Below, one piece after another: positions 53,123 to 61,876 of a stretch of 64,000 bases of DNA; position 1 is the first letter of the stretch; every line of letters begins with the position of its first letter. Under the pieces are notes generated by a model. It was not told the origin of the DNA. It was given only the letters and a program-made list of their open reading frames with translations, and searched no databases. The DNA is from Planctomycetia bacterium (GTDB lineage: Bacteria > Planctomycetota > Planctomycetia > Pirellulales > UBA1268). A program made the translations under genes and the position numbers. The stretch lies in contig BJHK01000004.1 of the NCBI GenBank assembly GCA_014192425.1, positions 175,129 through 239,128 on the forward strand. Direction: 5' to 3'.

Positions 53123-54262
53123 TCAGCCCGCCGGCAGCGGCGGGTCGTCCTGGTAGATCCGGTACTTCTTGGTGACGATCGCGCCCCCGCGCTCCAGCGT
53201 CCGCTTCGAGAGGTAGTTGCTCTCCAGCACCCAGGAGAACTCCGCCTCCTCCATCCCCCAGTCGAGCACCGGTTTCACGAGGGCGGCGGTGAGGACCAGA
53301 CCCACGCCCCACGCCTGGTATTCGGGCACGACGTTGGTGCTGATCACGCGCATCCGCTTGATGCCGCGCTTGTTCCAGAGCAGCCGCAGGAAACCGAAGG
53401 GAAAGAGCCGGCCGTTGATGGCCTTGATCCGCGGGTTGTAGTCGAGCAGGCAGAAGACGCTGCCGATCGGCGTGCCGTTGACCTCGGCCACGAGGGCCAG
53501 TTCCGGCACGATCAGGTGCCGGAGGCTCGCCGCCATGTGCTTGATCTCGGCGGCCGAGAGGGGAACGAATCCCCACGTGCCGCCGAGGCTCGAGTTGTAG
53601 ATGTCGAGGAACATCCGCACCTCGTCATCGAACCGGCTGCGGTCGAGCGGCCGGACGGTGACGCCGAAACGCTCCTTCACCCCCTCCACCATGCTGCCGA
53701 GCTTGGAGTCGAGCGACGAAAGCATCGACGTCCTGCCCCAGAACGCGTACAGGTCCTCAATCTTGCCGAACCCGCTCGCCTCCACGAGTCGGGCGTAATA
53801 GGGGCGGTTGTGGGTCATCATGAAGAACGGGGGCGTGTCGAAGCCCTCGATCAGCAGTCCGCACTCGTAGTTGAGCGACGGGTTGACCGGCCCGCGGACG
53901 CTGGTCATGCCCTGGTCGCGCAGCCAGCCCCGGGCGGCGGTAAACAGGCCCCCGGCGGCCTCGACGTCATCCTCGCATTCGAAGAACCCGAAGAACCCGC
54001 GCTGCTCTCGATAGCGCTCGATGTGTCCCGCGTTGACGATGGCCGTGATCCGGCCGACGTCGCGGCCGCCGCGGGTGGCGAGAAACGACCGGCACCGCGA
54101 CCGCTCGTAAAAGGGGTGCGGCCGGAAGTTGAGCAGTTCCTCCTGCGACGCGATGACCGGCGGCATCCAGCAGGGGTCGTCGCGGTAGATGGCCCAGGGC
54201 AGGCGAACGAAGCGTCGCTGCTCGGCCCGGGCCTGGACCGGGCGTATTGTCAGTGCAGCCAC
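53123..54262 (-). CDS. GNAT-like acetyltransferase-fold protein
   Basis: A 379-residue protein. The start is GTG 54262 with GGGAG six bases upstream; the frame is open to another GTG at 54301. The N-terminus has the P-loop-less sequence RFVRLPWAIYRDDPCWMPPV found in the planctomycete branch of GNAT-fold proteins with tandem domains. Further blocks are GRITAIVNAGHIERY, GFFGFFECEDDVEAAGGLF, YECGLLIEGFDTPPFFMMTH, YYARLVEASGFGKIEDLYAF and VISTNVVPEYQAWGVGL. Two acetyltransferase-like domains are likely. Substrate unknown. It is divergent from the epimerase gene. Confidence 0.75.
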   Translation of the reverse strand: MAALTIRPVQARAEQRRFVRLPWAIYRDDPCWMPPVIASQEELLNFRPHPFYERSRCRSFLATRGGRDVGRITAIVNAGHIERYREQRGFFGFFECEDDVEAAGGLFTAARGWLRDQGMTSVRGPVNPSLNYECGLLIEGFDTPPFFMMTHNRPYYARLVEASGFGKIEDLYAFWGRTSMLSSLDSKLGSMVEGVKERFGVTVRPLDRSRFDDEVRMFLDIYNSSLGGTWGFVPLSAAEIKHMAASLRHLIVPELALVAEVNGTPIGSVFCLLDYNPRIKAINGRLFPFGFLRLLWNKRGIKRMRVISTNVVPEYQAWGVGLVLTAALVKPVLDWGMEEAEFSWVLESNYLSKRTLERGGAIVTKKYRIYQDDPPLPAG

Positions 54263-54505
54263 GCAAGTCTCCCTGGCTCTCCCAGGCCGCACAGTCCACA
54301 CCCCTCACTGGAGGGAATGGCGCGGCGGGGTGTCGGTCCGGTCGTGACGGCCAAACCCGGCTTTATCTTCGGACGCTGGCGTCATTTTCGTCAACGTCAT
54401 CGGCTGCAGCAGTCCGTGAAATTCGGCCGGGCATTTTCACCGATCTAGAATTGCTCCCGTGGTCGGCAACGGAGCGTTTGACCCGGAAGCCCCTGCTGCA
54501 CCGCC

Positions 54506-55555
54506 ATGTCACCACTGCTCGCCTCTTCGCTGCCCGACACCTCCGACTGCCTCGTGACCGGCGCGACCGGTCTCGTCGGAAACAACGTCGTTCGTCAGTT
54601 CGTCGATCGTGGCCGTCCCGTCCGCGTCCTCGTCCGCGGATCGGGGCCGGTCGTCGACCGGGCATTCGCCGGGCTGCCCGTGACCCGCTGTCCGGGCGCG
54701 CTCGACGACGAGCGGTCTCTCGCCGCGGCCAGCGCCGGTGCGGGCGTCGTCGTCCATGCCGCCGCCGTCGTCCACTGCGGCTGGGCACGGCTGGAAGAGA
54801 TGCGCCGTGTGAACGTCGAGGGAACCCGGCTGGTCGCCCGTGCCGCGCGGCTGGCCGGTGCCCGGCTGATCCACGTCTCCAGCGTCGATGCGATCGGCCT
54901 GCGGTCGGATGGCGGTCCGGCCGACGAGGACACGCCACCGGGGGGCATGCCCGAATGCCCGTATGTCGTCACCAAGCGCGAGGCGGAGGCGGCGGTTCTC
55001 GCCGAGGTCGAACGCGGTCTCGACGCCGTGATCGTCAATCCGGTCTACATGCTCGGCCCGTGGGATTGGAAGCCGTCGAGCGGCCGCATGCTGCTCGAAG
55101 TCGCGGCCGGCCGCGGCCTGTTCGCCCCCCCGGGCGCGAACGATTTCGTCGATGTCCGCGACGTCGCGGCCGGAATCATCACCGCCATCGACCGCGGTCG
55201 CAGCGGCCGCCGCTACATCCTCGGCGGCCATCCGCTCTCGTACCTCGATGCCTGGCGGATCTTCGCCCGCACGACGGGCCGGATGCCTCCCCTCGGTCAC
55301 GCGCCGCGGGCGGCCGTCCGCGTCGCCGGCTGGCTGGGAGACGCGATCGGGCTGATCAGCGGCAGGGAGCCGGACGTGAACTCGGCGGCCACGACGATGT
55401 CGCTCCTCGCCCACAACTTCTCCTCGCGCCGGGCGGAAACCGAACTCGGATATGCATACCGGCCCTTCGAGACGACCGTCCAGGATGCCTGGAGCTGGTT
55501 CGTCGAGCGCGGATATGCCCGTCCGGTCCGCGACCGGGCCGTGCTGGCCCGGTGA
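54506..55555 (+). CDS. NAD-dependent epimerase/dehydratase family protein
   Basis: A 349-residue short-chain dehydrogenase of the extended type. It has the GxxGxxG of CLVTGATGLVGNNVVRQFV, HAAAVVHCGWARLEEMRRVN, and the catalytic YVVTK in ECPYVVTKREAEAAVLAEVE, after an upstream Ser in LIHVSSVDAIG. The remaining residues match dihydroflavonol-4-reductase-like and hopanoid-associated sugar epimerase-like proteins. Substrate unknown. It is five bases ahead of the response-regulator gene on the same strand and probably cotranscribed with it. The start ATG 54506 has no obvious ribosome site. Confidence 0.8.
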   Translation: MSPLLASSLPDTSDCLVTGATGLVGNNVVRQFVDRGRPVRVLVRGSGPVVDRAFAGLPVTRCPGALDDERSLAAASAGAGVVVHAAAVVHCGWARLEEMRRVNVEGTRLVARAARLAGARLIHVSSVDAIGLRSDGGPADEDTPPGGMPECPYVVTKREAEAAVLAEVERGLDAVIVNPVYMLGPWDWKPSSGRMLLEVAAGRGLFAPPGANDFVDVRDVAAGIITAIDRGRSGRRYILGGHPLSYLDAWRIFARTTGRMPPLGHAPRAAVRVAGWLGDAIGLISGREPDVNSAATTMSLLAHNFSSRRAETELGYAYRPFETTVQDAWSWFVERGYARPVRDRAVLAR

Positions 55556-55560
55556 ACGCG

Positions 55561-56286
55561 ATGCCGCACATCCTCGTGGTCGAGGACGAGCAGCACCTCG
55601 CCTACGGCATCAAATTCAACCTCGAGGCCGAGGGGTATGGGGTGACCGTCGTCGGCGACGGCCAGACGGCGGTCAGCCTGCTCGAATCCGGCAGCCCGTC
55701 GATCGACCTCGTCGTGCTCGACATCATGCTGCCGGGCATGAGTGGCTACGACGTCTGCGCCGCGATCCGCAGCCGCGGTGAAACCCTCCCCGTCGTCATG
55801 CTCTCGGCGCGGACGCTCGTCGAGGACCGGGTCCGCGGATTCGATGCGGGAACCGACGTCTACCTGCAGAAGCCGTTCGACCTCGAGGAGTTGATGTCGG
55901 TGATCCGCAATCTGCTTGCCCGCCGTGGTCGTGCCGACCGCGGCGCGTCCGGCCCGGAGCCGGCCCGGGGCCACGTCTACCGGTTCGGCTCGGCGGAGGT
56001 GAACTTCGACACCTGGGAGGCCCGCTCCCGGGGCCAGCCGGTGCGGCTCACGAACCTGGAGATGAAACTCCTCAAGTACCTCGTCGAGCACGAGGGGCTG
56101 GTCGTGTCCCGCGAGGAACTGCTCAGGAACGTCTGGGGGATGACCCGCGCACCGGCGACCCGCACGGTCGACACGTTCATGCTCAGCCTGCGGAAGTCCT
56201 TCGAGGAGGATCCGGGGCACCCGGTACACTTTCTCTCCGTCCGCGGCACCGGCTACCGGTTCGTGGCCGATCAGGCGGGCCGCTGA
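55561..56286 (+). CDS. OmpR-family response regulator
   Basis: A 241-residue transcription regulator. The receiver domain has the acidic pocket in ILVVEDEQHLAYGIKF, the phosphate-accepting Asp in LVVLDIMLPGMSGYDVC, the Thr/Ser switch in PVVMLSART and the Lys in VYLQKPFDLEELM. The C-terminal winged helix shows RLTNLEMKLLKYLVEHEG and TRTVDTFMLSLRKSFEED, with a typical end VHFLSVRGTGYRFV. It starts five bases after the epimerase stop. A histidine kinase that may be its partner lies on the other side of purH, on the opposite strand. Confidence 0.9.
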   Translation: MPHILVVEDEQHLAYGIKFNLEAEGYGVTVVGDGQTAVSLLESGSPSIDLVVLDIMLPGMSGYDVCAAIRSRGETLPVVMLSARTLVEDRVRGFDAGTDVYLQKPFDLEELMSVIRNLLARRGRADRGASGPEPARGHVYRFGSAEVNFDTWEARSRGQPVRLTNLEMKLLKYLVEHEGLVVSREELLRNVWGMTRAPATRTVDTFMLSLRKSFEEDPGHPVHFLSVRGTGYRFVADQAGR

Positions 56287-56298
56287 TCCGGCCCCGGT

Positions 56299-57960
56299 TC
56301 AGTGCCGGAAGTGCCGCCGGTCGGTGAACACCATCGGAATCCCGGCCGCATCGGCCGCGGCGATCACCTCGCCGTCACGCTTCGAGCCCCCCGGCTGGAC
56401 GACGGCCGCGATCCCCGCCCGGGCGATCAGGTCGATCGAGTCCGGAAACGGGAAGAAGGCGTCGGACGCCAGCACCGCGCCCCGGGCCCGTTCCCCGGCT
56501 TTTTCCAACGCGATGCGCACCGAATCGACGCGGCTCGTCTGGCCGATCCCGGCTCCCACGAGGCTCGTGCCCTGGCAGACCGCGATCGCGTTGCTCGTCA
56601 GCCGGCGGACGATCGTGAACGCGAAGTCGAGCGCCCGGGACACGGCGGGGGCCGGCGCAGCCCGGGTCACAACCCGCCAGTCCGCCGGATCGTCGCCGAC
56701 GTCGTCGGGCTGCTGCGCCAGCAGGCCGCCGGCGATGCTGCGCAGCTCGAGGCCACAGGTGGCCTCCCAGGGATCGCCAGCCGGCACCTCGACGAGCCGC
56801 ACGCTCCCCTTCCAGGTCGGCTTCGTCGTCAAGAGTTCCACCGCGGCCGGATCGAAGGCCGGCGCCGCGATCACCTCGACGAACAGGCCCGGCTGGAGGA
56901 GCAATTCGGCGCTGGCCCGGTCGAACCGCCGATTCAGCGCCACGATCGAACCGAACGCGCTCGTCGGGTCGGCCGCCAGCGCCGCGGCCAACGCCTCCGC
57001 GACCGTGCCGGCGGCTGCCGCGCCGCAGGGATTGGTGTGCTTGATGACGACCGCGGCGGGGTCGGTAATCAGCCCCGCCAGCCGCGTGGCGGCGTCGAGG
57101 TCGAGGAGGTTGTTGTACGACAGCTCCTTGCCGCACAGCTGCACGAGGCCGGCGAGCCCCGCCCGCGTGCCGACCGGCGCGAACAGCGCCGCCGACTGGT
57201 GCGGGTTTTCGCCATACCGCAGGTCGAGCCGGCGATCGAGATCGAGCGTGAACCGGGCCGGCAGCGGCCGCCCCTCGTCACTCGTCGGAACGTCTCCCGA
57301 CGTGGCCGGGGCCGCGGCGTCGAGCCCGGCATGATTCCCCATCCACCTGGCGATGACCACGTCATAGCCGGCGGTGTGCTCGAACGCCCGGGCGGCGAAC
57401 CGCCGGCGCTCTGCGAGCGTCGTGCCGCCCCGCCCGATCGCCGCGACCAAGGCGTCGTACTGCTCCGGATCGGTAACGACGGCGACGAAGGCGTGGTTCT
57501 TGGCGGCCGCACGCACGAGGCTCGGGCCGCCGATGTCGATGAGCTCGATCACCTCGCCCGGCGTCACGCCCGGCCTGGCCACAGCCGCCCCGAAGGCATA
57601 CAGGTTGACGATCACGGCATCGAACCGGCCGATCCCGTGGTCGGCGAGCACCTGCATGTCGTCGGGCCGGTCCGACCGGGCCAGAATGCCGGCGAAGATC
57701 CCGGGATGCAGCGTCTTCACCCGGCCGTCGAGCACCTCGGGAAAGCCCGTGATCGCCGACACGTCCTCGACCTCCACGCCGAGGCCGGCCAGCGCCGTGC
57801 GCGTGCCGCCGGTGCTCACGACCCGCGTGCCGGCGGCCTTGAACGCCGCGGCCAAACGGTCGAGCCCTGTCTTGTCGAAGACGCTGACGAGAACCCGCCG
57901 GATCGGAACGACGTCGGTGACGGGTGCGTCGGAAGCCGACGCGGCGTGCGGGTGGTTCAT
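56299..57960 (-). CDS. purH: Bifunctional AICAR transformylase/IMP cyclohydrolase
   Basis: A 553-residue enzyme for the last two steps of IMP synthesis. The cyclohydrolase domain has LVSVFDKTGLDRLAAAF, STGGTRTALAGLGVEV, VEDVSAITGFPEVLDGRVKT and LHPGIFAGILARSDRP. The transformylase domain begins near LRYGENPHQSAALF, has LCGKELSYNNLLDLDAATRL and VVIKHTNPCGAA, and ends with ASDAFFPFPDSIDLIARAG and VVQPGGSKRDGEVIAAADA, VFTDRRHFRH. This is full-length. It is convergent with the response-regulator gene, 12 bases apart. It and purL-purQ are about 30 kb apart, so purine genes are scattered here. Confidence 0.92.
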   Translation of the reverse strand: MNHPHAASASDAPVTDVVPIRRVLVSVFDKTGLDRLAAAFKAAGTRVVSTGGTRTALAGLGVEVEDVSAITGFPEVLDGRVKTLHPGIFAGILARSDRPDDMQVLADHGIGRFDAVIVNLYAFGAAVARPGVTPGEVIELIDIGGPSLVRAAAKNHAFVAVVTDPEQYDALVAAIGRGGTTLAERRRFAARAFEHTAGYDVVIARWMGNHAGLDAAAPATSGDVPTSDEGRPLPARFTLDLDRRLDLRYGENPHQSAALFAPVGTRAGLAGLVQLCGKELSYNNLLDLDAATRLAGLITDPAAVVIKHTNPCGAAAAGTVAEALAAALAADPTSAFGSIVALNRRFDRASAELLLQPGLFVEVIAAPAFDPAAVELLTTKPTWKGSVRLVEVPAGDPWEATCGLELRSIAGGLLAQQPDDVGDDPADWRVVTRAAPAPAVSRALDFAFTIVRRLTSNAIAVCQGTSLVGAGIGQTSRVDSVRIALEKAGERARGAVLASDAFFPFPDSIDLIARAGIAAVVQPGGSKRDGEVIAAADAAGIPMVFTDRRHFRH

Positions 57961-58017
57961 GGTCGCGATTAGACCACTCCGCCGCGTTCGGAAAAGGGTC
58001 GGCCGCGGCGCGGCCGC

Positions 58018-58947
58018 TCAGCGGGCTGCGGGGAGTTCGACCACGAACACGCTTCCCGGCGCGGGGGCCCGGCCCTTGATCGTGACGCTGCCGCGCATCT
58101 GGCGCACGAGCGACCGCACCAGGAACAGACCCAGCCCCGTGCCGGGCGTGGCCCGCTCCAGTTCGCTTCCCAGGCGCATGAATCGTCGAAAGACGTCCTT
58201 CCGCCGGGCCGGCGGGATGCCGGGACCGTTGTCGGCGACGCGCACGATCACGCGGCCGCGTGGCCCGCTCTCGGCGCCGACCTCGACCCGCGGGTCGGGC
58301 AACGCATACTTCACCGCGTTGTCGAGCAGGTTGCGAAACACGATCTCCAGGTCGGCGGCCCGCCCCGCCACCGGCAGCCGGCCCGCGGGGCAGTCGATAC
58401 TGACTCTGTCGGCCGCGATGCCGTGCCGCTGCGCCACGGCGTCGCGAACCTGGGCGAGGATCGGCACGAGGTCGACCGACTCGCCTCCCGGCCGCGGCCG
58501 GCGCTGGAGCGTCTTGGCGGCGTCGAGGAGGTGATCGATGAGCGTGTCGAGCCGCTCGACGTCCTGGAGCATGAAGCGATGGAAGTCGGCCTGCTGGTCG
58601 GCCGGCAGCGGCCGGCGGCCGAGCGTCTGCAGCGCGAGCTTGAGCGAGGCGAGCGGACTCTTGAGCTCGTGCGTGACGCTGTCGATGAAGTTGCTCTGCC
58701 GCTGGGAGAGGGCGATCGCCTTGACGGTCAGGGCGAGGTAGACGATGACGCCGGCGAGCACGACCACGAGCAGCGCCATCCCGACGCCGAGTACGGCCCA
58801 GTAGAAGGCCGCGCTCTCGTTGCGGCCGGTCGAGCCCACGGCGGCGGCGATGCTGACCAGCACCCAGCCGACGCCGAGCGTGATGATCGACCCGATCAGC
58901 ACGACACCGAGCAGGATCGGCCAGCGAAGTGAACGACGCGGTTCCAT
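58018..58947 (-). CDS. Membrane histidine kinase
   Basis: A 309-residue sensor kinase with two membrane segments (ILLGVVLIGSIITLGVGWVL and WAVLGVGMALLVVVLAGVIV) and only a short loop between them. The dimerisation domain has the H-box FIDSVTHELKSPLASLKLAL. The catalytic domain has IVFRNLLDNAVKYALPDPRV (N), VRVADNGPGIPPARRKDVFR (G1) and ATPGTGLGLFLVRSLVRQMR (G2), ending in SVFVVELPAAR. No sensing domain is apparent, so it may respond to membrane state. The likely partner regulator is the OmpR-like protein at 55561, beyond purH and transcribed the other way. Confidence 0.88.
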   Translation of the reverse strand: MEPRRSLRWPILLGVVLIGSIITLGVGWVLVSIAAAVGSTGRNESAAFYWAVLGVGMALLVVVLAGVIVYLALTVKAIALSQRQSNFIDSVTHELKSPLASLKLALQTLGRRPLPADQQADFHRFMLQDVERLDTLIDHLLDAAKTLQRRPRPGGESVDLVPILAQVRDAVAQRHGIAADRVSIDCPAGRLPVAGRAADLEIVFRNLLDNAVKYALPDPRVEVGAESGPRGRVIVRVADNGPGIPPARRKDVFRRFMRLGSELERATPGTGLGLFLVRSLVRQMRGSVTIKGRAPAPGSVFVVELPAAR

Positions 58948-59068
58948 GACGGGGACACCCTGCAACGCGACCGAGGCGACAGCCGGCGGAGGCGTCGCCC
59001 GCAGCGTATGCTACGCCGACACGAAGCCGACCGCCGCGGTCACGTTTTTGTTCACGCCCGGGTCACCG

Positions 59069-59566
59069 ATGCCACCCCTCCCGCCTCCGCCTCCGGCAGC
59101 GCCCCAGGAAAGGCACGCCCCGCGGCTGACCCATGGCCGGGCCGAGCTGACGTTTTCCCGGCACGGCGACCGCTGGCAGCACCGCGTCGCCATCGACGGC
59201 CGCATGGTGGCCGAATCGATCGAAGACGGCCCCGCCGCGCGGTGGCCGGCCTCCCCGCCGCTGGTCGATCTGTCCACGGCCACGATCGCCGGCCGGCAGA
59301 CGCTCGTGGCCGTCGGACTCGCCGGCCGCTCGCATTTCTCCGCCAGCATCACGCCCCACCCGACACGCCCCGACACGTTCCTCTTCGAGATCGCCGCGCG
59401 GATCCACGACCGCGACGCCGGGCTCGGCTCCACCTATGCCACGGCGCCGGCCCCCGCCGCCCCGGTCCGCATAACCCCGCCGGCCGACGGGCCCGCCGGC
59501 CTGCCGCGGACCGTGCAGTGGGTCTACACCATCGGCCCCGACGGCATCGTGGCGGGCCGGGGCTGA
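59069..59566 (+). CDS. Unknown planctomycete-type protein, 165 residues
   Basis: From ATG 59069, the N-terminus is MPPLPPPPPAAPQERHAPRL, then a beta-rich body: AELTFSRHGDRWQHRVAIDG, RMVAESIEDGPAARWPASPP, LVDLSTATIAGRQTLVAVGL and AGRSHFSASITPHPTRPDTF. The end is IRITPPADGPAGLPRTVQWV-like. This could be a small beta-sandwich. There is no signal peptide or membrane segment. It is divergent from the kinase gene, with 121 bases between starts. A longer frame to 58820 exists but is antisense to the kinase gene. I do not recognise the family. Confidence 0.55.
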   Translation: MPPLPPPPPAAPQERHAPRLTHGRAELTFSRHGDRWQHRVAIDGRMVAESIEDGPAARWPASPPLVDLSTATIAGRQTLVAVGLAGRSHFSASITPHPTRPDTFLFEIAARIHDRDAGLGSTYATAPAPAAPVRITPPADGPAGLPRTVQWVYTIGPDGIVAGRG

Positions 59567-59680
59567 CCTCCGGCCGCGGTCCGCGGCGGGCGGCTTGCGA
59601 TCCCCCCCGGGATCGATCACATTCAGCGGGCGATGGTCCGGCCCTCCGGGCCGCCGCGCTCACTCGTGGGATGCCTGCAC

Positions 59681-60295
59681 ATGTTCGACGCCATCGAGCG
59701 GCTCAAAGCCGAGTGGACCGACAAGTACGTCGTGGTGGCCTCCGCGGCCCCGGAACTCGCCAGGTTCGCCCAGGCCACCGGCTTCGTGAAGACGGTCAAC
59801 ATGAACGGCCGCTGCCTCGTGGAGTTCGACCAGCACAACAACACTGGCTGGTACGACATCGATCCCACGGCGTTGCGGATCGTCTCCAAGCCGGAGCCGA
59901 AGCCGGCTGCAGCCAAGGAAAAGCCTGCCAAGCCCGCGGCCCCGAAGGAGGCTGCCAAGCCGGCCGCGAAGCCATCCGCTGCCGCGGGGGGCGCGAAGAA
60001 GCCATCGACCGCCGACATCCTCGCCGCCGCCCGCGGCAAGGGAGCCGCGGCCGCGCCGGCCAAGCCTGCCGCCGGAGCGAAGCCCTCCACCGCGGAGATT
60101 CTGGCCCGGGCCCGCGCTGCCAAGGCGGCGCCCCCGGCCGAGGCCGCAGCCGAAAGCGTCGCCGAGTCACCGGTCGAGGAGCTGCCAGTACCGGCGCCGG
60201 CCAAGCCGGTGCCGAAGGCCAAGCCGACAGGCAACGCGCCGACCACGACGGCCGAGAAGATCGCCTGGTGCCGGCAGCACGATGCCAAGGGCTGA
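59681..60295 (+). CDS. Small protein with Lys/Ala/Pro-rich histone-H1-like tail
   Basis: A 204-residue protein starting MFDAIERLKAEWTDKYVVVA at ATG 59681. An SH3-like beta segment of about 65 residues (TGFVKTVNMNGRCLVEFDQH, NTGWYDIDPTALRIVSKP) is followed by a long Lys/Ala/Pro tail (KPAAPKEAAKPAAKPSAAAG). Two repeats of KPSTADILAAARGKGA / KPSTAEILARARAAKA lie in it, then an acidic break and a C-terminal TTTAEKIAWCRQHDAKG. Tails like this bind nucleic acid or cross-link proteins. It is placed before a lipoprotein gene, after 52 bases. Role unknown. Confidence 0.7.
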   Translation: MFDAIERLKAEWTDKYVVVASAAPELARFAQATGFVKTVNMNGRCLVEFDQHNNTGWYDIDPTALRIVSKPEPKPAAAKEKPAKPAAPKEAAKPAAKPSAAAGGAKKPSTADILAAARGKGAAAAPAKPAAGAKPSTAEILARARAAKAAPPAEAAAESVAESPVEELPVPAPAKPVPKAKPTGNAPTTTAEKIAWCRQHDAKG

Positions 60296-60347
60296 ACGCC
60301 CGGCGTTCCGCACAGTTCGCCCCGTTCCCTGCCCCGGAGACTTGTTC

Positions 60348-60818
60348 GTGCATCGCACCGTCCGCCTCCTCGCCTGCCTGCTTTTGCCCGTGGCCGTCGG
60401 CTGCGGCAGTCTTTCCGGACATCCGCTCGTCAAGCAGGCGACGGAGGAGATGCGGGTCAACACCCGCGTCGCGGAGGCGCTCGGCGCGCCGGTCGAATGC
60501 GGCACGACGATCCGTGGCACGGCCAACGAGACCGACGGCATCGCCACGCTGGAGTTCGACGTCAAGGGTCCGAAGGGAACGGGCATCGCCAAGGTCGAGG
60601 GGAAGAAGACCACGGCCGAATGGGGAGTGACCCACCTCGAACTGCGTCCGGCCGGTGGTGCCAACAAGCTCTCGCTGACGGCCGACCTCGAGGCCCGCAC
60701 CGGCAGCGACACGCCGAAGTTCGATCCCAAGGCCGCGCGGTCCGGCTCGTCGAGCGTTCCGCCGCCCGAGGACATCGACATCGTCCTGCCGCCTCCCCCG
60801 GCCGCGCCCGGCCGGTAG
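60348..60818 (+). CDS. Lipoprotein with Coa1-like domain
   Basis: A 156-residue protein from GTG 60348 with GGAG eight bases upstream. The start VHRTVRLLACLLLPVAVGCG is a lipoprotein signal with Cys near residue 19. The mature part (HPLVKQATEEMRVNTRVAEA, LGAPVECGTTIRGTANETDG, GIAKVEGKKTTAEWGVTHLE) matches the Coa1 (cytochrome oxidase assembly) domain fold, which bacteria use for unknown purposes. The C-terminus is Ser/Pro/Asp-rich and probably disordered. The longer frame from 60282 would lose the lipobox position and is not used. It directly precedes the cassette-like stretch. Confidence 0.7.
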   Translation: MHRTVRLLACLLLPVAVGCGSLSGHPLVKQATEEMRVNTRVAEALGAPVECGTTIRGTANETDGIATLEFDVKGPKGTGIAKVEGKKTTAEWGVTHLELRPAGGANKLSLTADLEARTGSDTPKFDPKAARSGSSSVPPPEDIDIVLPPPPAAPGR

Positions 60819-61044
60819 CCTGGTTCTGCCTTTTCCCGCGTTCATCGCAGCGCGATCTGCGCGAGGTCGTCACGGGAACAGCCCCGCCGACGTCACCCTG
60901 CGATCCGATGAACCAGGGTAGCCACACGCGAGGCGACGATCACCATGGCACCGAGATCGTCACGCTCTCCGTGACACGTTCGCGGCAGTTCCGCTTCGCT
61001 CCGTTGCCCTAGCGATGCGGCTCACCCGAAGGGCCACCGGGCTT

Positions 61045-61101
61045 CTTGAACAGAGGATTTGAGGTTCGGCTTCGCGAACTCAAATCCTTAGAAGGTTAGG
61101 C
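61045..61101 (-). other. Possible short attC-like site or hairpin
   Basis: The stem AGGATTTGAGgTTCG at 61054-61068 pairs with CGAACTCAAATCCT at 61075-61088 around a six-base loop, with one bulged G. Next to it GTTAGGC at 61095-61101 matches the GTTRRRY core of integron attC sites, while the expected partner core at the other end is poor (CTTGAAC at 61045-61051). It may be the third attC of the array or a plain terminator. Confidence 0.4.
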
Positions 61102-61399
61102 GCCGGAGTTGCTTGATTCCGAATGCTAACCCATAGCCCCAGACAAACGCATTCACTACAAGGACTGCCACCAGAACAAAGACGCCTCCTTGTGTCAGAA
61201 TCCCACCACAGCCGGGGAAAAAGAAAATCAGGAAGGGCATGCTCATCGCCACTTCGATGCCCGCACACCACGATGTGAGAAGCATCGCAGGATAAGGTTT
61301 CCGCCAATTCATGACAAAGGCAAACACTGCTACCCAAAAGCCCATGTTGGCGAATGCGAGCCACCCGCCAAGCGAAGGCGACCGAAAGAATGCGTTCAT
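61088..61399 (-). CDS. Small membrane protein in cassette context
   Basis: From ATG 61399 this is a 103-residue protein MNAFFRSPSLGGWLAFANMG with three predicted membrane segments (FWVAVFAFVMNWR, LLTSWCAGIEVAMSMPFLIF, FVLVAVLVVNAFVWGYGLAF) and a basic C-terminal end (KQLRRLTF). ATG 61450 would give a longer start. The downstream one is preferred because it lies just five bases past the attC-like site, as cassette genes usually do. GC content is clearly below the chromosomal genes nearby. It looks like an integron cassette cargo protein. I do not recognise a family. Confidence 0.6.
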   Translation of the reverse strand: MNAFFRSPSLGGWLAFANMGFWVAVFAFVMNWRKPYPAMLLTSWCAGIEVAMSMPFLIFFFPGCGGILTQGGVFVLVAVLVVNAFVWGYGLAFGIKQLRRLTF

Positions 61400-61403
61400 T
61401 TCT

Positions 61404-61493
61404 GCCAAACGACCGTGCTGATCAGCGGCTGGCGACCTTGGACTTTCCATCGGAATCGATTTTATCGCGAGTCCGCTGCATCGGTTGGTTCGC
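61404..61493 (-). other. attC-like recombination site A
   Basis: An imperfect palindrome of about 90 bases. On the minus strand the left arm reads GAACCAACCGATgCAGCGGaCTCGCGA and the right arm, read back, is compatible with GAT-CAGCGG-CTGGCGA. The two stems of 6 bp or so pair with exactly two unpaired bases (G and A) on one side and a terminal loop between. This is the fold of integron attC sites. It lies 12 bases after the stop of the truncated gene and five bases before the membrane-protein start. Confidence 0.65.
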
Positions 61494-61505
61494 CATGCCC
61501 TGGTT

Positions 61506-61686
61506 CTATTTGGATGGCAAAGCGCGAGCTTCTTCACTGCCCTCGAAAACCGCGAGCTCTTCGTTGAGCCTGGCAATCAACTTCCGGATTCCTGCCTTTG
61601 TGAATCCATTCTCTCCGATTGGATGCTCACGCTGGAGACGCTCAAGCCGCGCCTGCAAATCACGCAGCTCTGATTGGGCCTTCTCG
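61506..61686 (-). pseudogene. C-terminal remnant of a cassette gene cut by the IS
   Basis: The frame enters from the IS end and gives EKAQSELRDLQARLERLQRE, then HPIGENGFTKAGIRKLIARL, then NEELAVFEGSEEARALPSK. This is a helical, coiled-coil-like C-terminal piece of an unknown protein. The start and N-terminus are missing: the frame continues into the IS terminal repeat. Base composition is lower in GC than in the chromosome. An open frame of 86 residues that begins inside the IS is an artefact of the junction. Confidence 0.6.
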
Positions 61687-61876
61687 TGAGGTGGACCCCG
61701 TTCTTTGGACAGTCGGGAGCCCTGTATAAGGTGGAGCGCCACTAGACGGTGGCCCGCGAGACCCATACCAAGGGTCTCGCGCGGCCACGAGGCTATAGCT
61801 GGTTCATGTACCTATGGACATTCTTTCGTACTGAGTCCGCCTCAACGGAAAATTGAGCCCGAACGCGTTCGTCGCA

